From Schistocephalus solidus (lineage: Eukaryota > Platyhelminthes > Cestoda > Diphyllobothriidea > Diphyllobothriidae), in NCBI GenBank assembly GCA_017591395.1, contig WEDG01009000.1, positions 5,001-69,000 of the forward strand: 64,000 nucleotides of DNA, in the 5' to 3' direction. Both the position numbers and the translations under genes were made by a program. Within the stretch, counting starts at the first letter, position 1; each line of letters starts with the position of its first letter. Below are positions 60,961-64,000 of the stretch, piece by piece. A model generated the notes under the pieces. The model was not told the origin of the DNA, did not search any database, and saw only the letters and a program-made list of their open reading frames with translations.

Positions 60961-63769
60961 CATTTAAACGTATAAATTATTGAATAAAAGTTCACCGATC
61001 TTTAATGGGACTCAATCCTACTCTTCTATATATACTGGATGGATTTGAGGGAACGTGAATCTGCTCGAAATATTAACGTCGTCGTTCGTTTTACCGAAGA
61101 TTTCTTTTAAGTTATAGGTGTTCTCACAACGCAAATGTTCCCCTCTTAATTGTCTCTTTATAAACCCTACCGTGCCATTATGTCCTTAAAATTCTGCTGA
61201 AATGCGGGCAGGGTGAGTTGATTTGCCTTAAAGCATATCAGGTTTAAAGTTTTCAGTTGTTTCATCGTGTTTAATTACGAGAGGTACTAGTCAGTAAATA
61301 CTTTGGCTGGGATTTCGGGAGACAATACATATAACCTCATAGCGCAGTTGCCTTAAAATGTAGTTATGCCAAACGCCCAAATGGCAAGATATCTACCATT
61401 TTGCTTTTTGGGCTTGCTAATCCAATTTAAAATGCCTATTTTACCCCAAACAATTGAACACAAATATCCTAACTCATATGCAATTTCATCATTATATTCT
61501 TATAAGAAAACCATCATCCGATGTTGAAGATTATGTGTAGGTCAACAGCAAACTGTTAGCATGTCTTTGTCCCACGCAACCACCCGTGTGAGCTTAGACA
61601 AATATTTAAAATGCAAGTCTAAAATGGGAAATCATTACTGAATTCTCAAGCGTATAGTTGGAGTTTACATGCACGTAAAATAAATAGCCCAATTTCTTAC
61701 TGAACTCTTTAGAGGGAAGAAAGCTTGACGTCAAATTACGTCATCAAAGCACACAGCTGCCCCGCACATTGTATCCTCCAAGGAAACATCACCCTAGTTA
61801 CAATGTGAGCCAGAAAACATAAGGTTTGCTCGGCAGTTGTCATTCAAAAGAGTGGAGAAATCAAAATGTCACCTACTTAGCTTTCTATCTTTGCTATAAA
61901 AGTCACTCTCCTGCTACCCTCGCCTGTGGCTCTTTTCTTAGATCTTTGCTTATCTTCATCAATGACAATATCACAACCACAAACCTATTTCTTCAATTTT
62001 TGTTATGTTAGAGAGGAACTGTCCGCTAATTTTCTTAACATGCCAAGGTGCTCTCTCTGCATAGTCCCCTAACTGAATCAGCTGCCTAGTCCAATGACTC
62101 ACTAACACTGCACCGAATAATTCTCACGCTGACCCACACTCCCTCGTAGCTCAGATTACAGCTACCAGCTGCTAACTGATCTTTATGACTTGGCATGGAG
62201 TAAAACGAGTTGCGGTCCATGGTTACTTTCGCTGTGCATATAATTTGGCACCCCTGTAGTTTAATACCACACAGCCGACAAGCCATCATGCGATACTTTC
62301 ATAATGCACATCCTTCAAACTGATCCCATAACTTGCTAACTCGTTTATTTTTAGAATGCTGTTTCTTTTTAGTCTTTGCTTATAGTGATTGCGCATTCCA
62401 ATACTGCTAGATCATGGTTATCTATATTTTATGATAGAATTTTACTTCATTAAAGGGTTTTTCGTTCATGAACACGATTGCTTGCTGTCCATACTTTCCC
62501 GTCTGTAATACTTTTTGGCATGTCCTACGCTGAAGCCCATCAGAAAATAAAATAGGTTAAGTACTTGCAACTTGGTATAATACTGTACTGGGTAGGTATT
62601 TGAACATCCAGTGCCTCTTCTGAAGAGGAAAAGGAGGTGGAGGCATCCACGAAGCATGATTATCGATCTAATAACGGAACCAGTTTAGCGTATTGGCAAC
62701 GATACCTTCCGAAGGAATAACGTGAAGCACCTGTAAGACATACCACCTGTGTCCATGTGCTAATATGCACCCATTTCGGCATACATTACAGACGCCTTGA
62801 TCAAATAGTAAATTTTATCTTCTACAACGTTAAAATAATTCACAGACAGTATTCTTGAATATGGCGTACCATATTTAGCCATCAGACTGTAAAACAAAAC
62901 AACCAAAGGAGGGTAAAAACGCCGAGGACGCCAAATTTACTTATGACCACTTAATTCACAGTTTTACAAAGAGGGTCTTGGTTAAGTATCACCTTAATAT
63001 TTTTTATCAGATGTATCCCAACTAGTCAATGGATTAAGCCTCAGATTCTATCACTATATTAGCCAACATAGGTTAATCAATCAAGTGTTCATTGAGCAAG
63101 AGGTCATCCTAGTTGATGTCTCCCTCTCGGTCAGTATATAACATAGCAATGTATAGTTGTTCTTAAGGGATTCTGTTCATAATAATATATTTGAACTCAA
63201 CTCATATAGGGTCCAAGCAATGCAATTTTGTGCGTTCGTAAGAGAATAGCAAGTCTCTCTTAACGTGCAATAGCATTCCAGTGGTTATCCACGAGTATAA
63301 GATCCAGTAATCTGAAACCACCTGCATACCACCATATTTGCTGTAATAACCAACAAATGTACCTATTTGGTGATACTTGAGTTCTTTGGATAAATAGAAA
63401 CGGTATTCTTAGGATTAAACTCAATGATTTGATTAGAAGTTAAGCGCAAGTTTAACTCAAAAAGATGGTTGAAAAATGGGGCATTTGTGAGGAAAAGCAA
63501 TTGGTTAAGAATGGAGTAACTAAATATTTTATAATGCAAATTTGATACTCCTAAATGTCGGCAATTACACTTTCAACCACAGAATCTAAAATGGATTTCC
63601 TGAAGCACGGTACTTATAATTTTCTATAAGTGCAGATTGCGGGATTTTTCAACATAAATAGGTCGAATTCGACAGTAATAAATCTTCTTCTTAACATGAC
63701 TGAGTGTAATGGTTGATGCGTGTAAACTGCAGAACTTCAGGACTACCATGGTGCTGGGACAAGTTTAAA
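60961..63769. other. Unit 4 backbone, no gene recognised
   Basis: Diverged copies of sequence at 11.3-12.5, 20.8-22.5 and 31.8-33.4 kb are present. The frames at 61826-62011, 62086-62289 and 62466-62657 are not conserved between units. Confidence 0.5.
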
Positions 63770-64000
63770 TAAACGAATGCGAGTCTTGCTATACAAAAAC
63801 TCTTTAAGTATAAGATGTTTGAGGGACAAAAAGGATTTTTTTATAATGCACGTATCTGTGAAATTAACAAAACCCTAACTCAGACTTCACATTTTAGCAA
63901 ACATTCTAACACCAAAGGACGCAGGCATGCATTAAAGTTAAGTGCTTTCGAAAGCCGACGACGGAATCTGCTGTTGGACTAGGTTCGTATTGAACTGAAT
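63770..64000 (-). other. 3' flank of a predicted fourth dynein light chain
   Basis: TTTAAATAAACGAATGCG, then CGCAGGCATGCATTAAAG, then TTCGAAAGCCGACGACGG and GTTGGACTAGGTTCG match the sequence downstream of copy 3 (about 37.0-37.19 kb) and copies 1 and 2 in order. In copy 3 the stop codon follows the last matched words by about 60 bases, so the coding part should lie just beyond the window edge. Confidence 0.65.

Overview
The window is eukaryotic and most resembles a flatworm, probably a tapeworm of the diphyllobothriidean type. That assignment rests on the mixture of elements and on recalled resemblance, not on a search. The mixture is stand-alone dynein light chains in tandem, several Penelope-like elements (PLEs) with GIY-YIG nucleases, an AP-endonuclease LINE, a Merlin-like transposase, Tc1/mariner relics and tRNA-derived SINEs. 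There are no bacterial operons. Almost every long open frame is a chance frame, a transposon relic or a by-product of a trinucleotide repeat.

The backbone is a set of old, diverged tandem segmental duplications. Each unit ends on its right with a minus-strand gene for a 100-residue dynein light chain of the LC8/DYNLL fold. Copies lie at 13229-13531 (intact), 23228-23529 (broken by a one-base deletion) and 37248-37550 (intact). The last 230 bases match the sequence just downstream of these genes, so a fourth copy should begin within about 100 bases of the right edge. Non-coding anchors recur in the same order in all units, for example at about 6.6, 16.7, 26.1 and 43.9 kb and at about 8.1, 17.15, 26.5 and 44.3 kb. 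Unit lengths differ (10.0, 14.0 and about 26.8 kb between genes) because different mobile elements landed in each.

Region by region: 0-13 kb holds a solo LTR, a head-to-head SINE pair, an 11-bp minisatellite and a small element with 38-bp inverted ends. 13-24 kb holds light chain 1, a GC-rich repeat, a short PLE scrap, a dead DD37-type mariner and light chain pseudogene 2. 24-38 kb holds further GC-rich repeats joined to a dead LINE, two PLE relics in head-to-head orientation and light chain 3. 38-46 kb holds a second, inverted solo LTR and a PLE relic flanked by two copies of host sequence. 46-61 kb is a roughly 15-kb accessory block found only in the last unit: a 5.8-kb AGT/ACT trinucleotide field with two Merlin-like transposase fragments, a PLE with an inverted 5' part and a hammerhead-like motif, a TA microsatellite, a Tc1 relic, a SINE and another PLE relic. 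61-64 kb returns to the backbone.

The only likely functional protein genes are light chains 1 and 3. All transposon proteins seen are interrupted or have altered catalytic residues.
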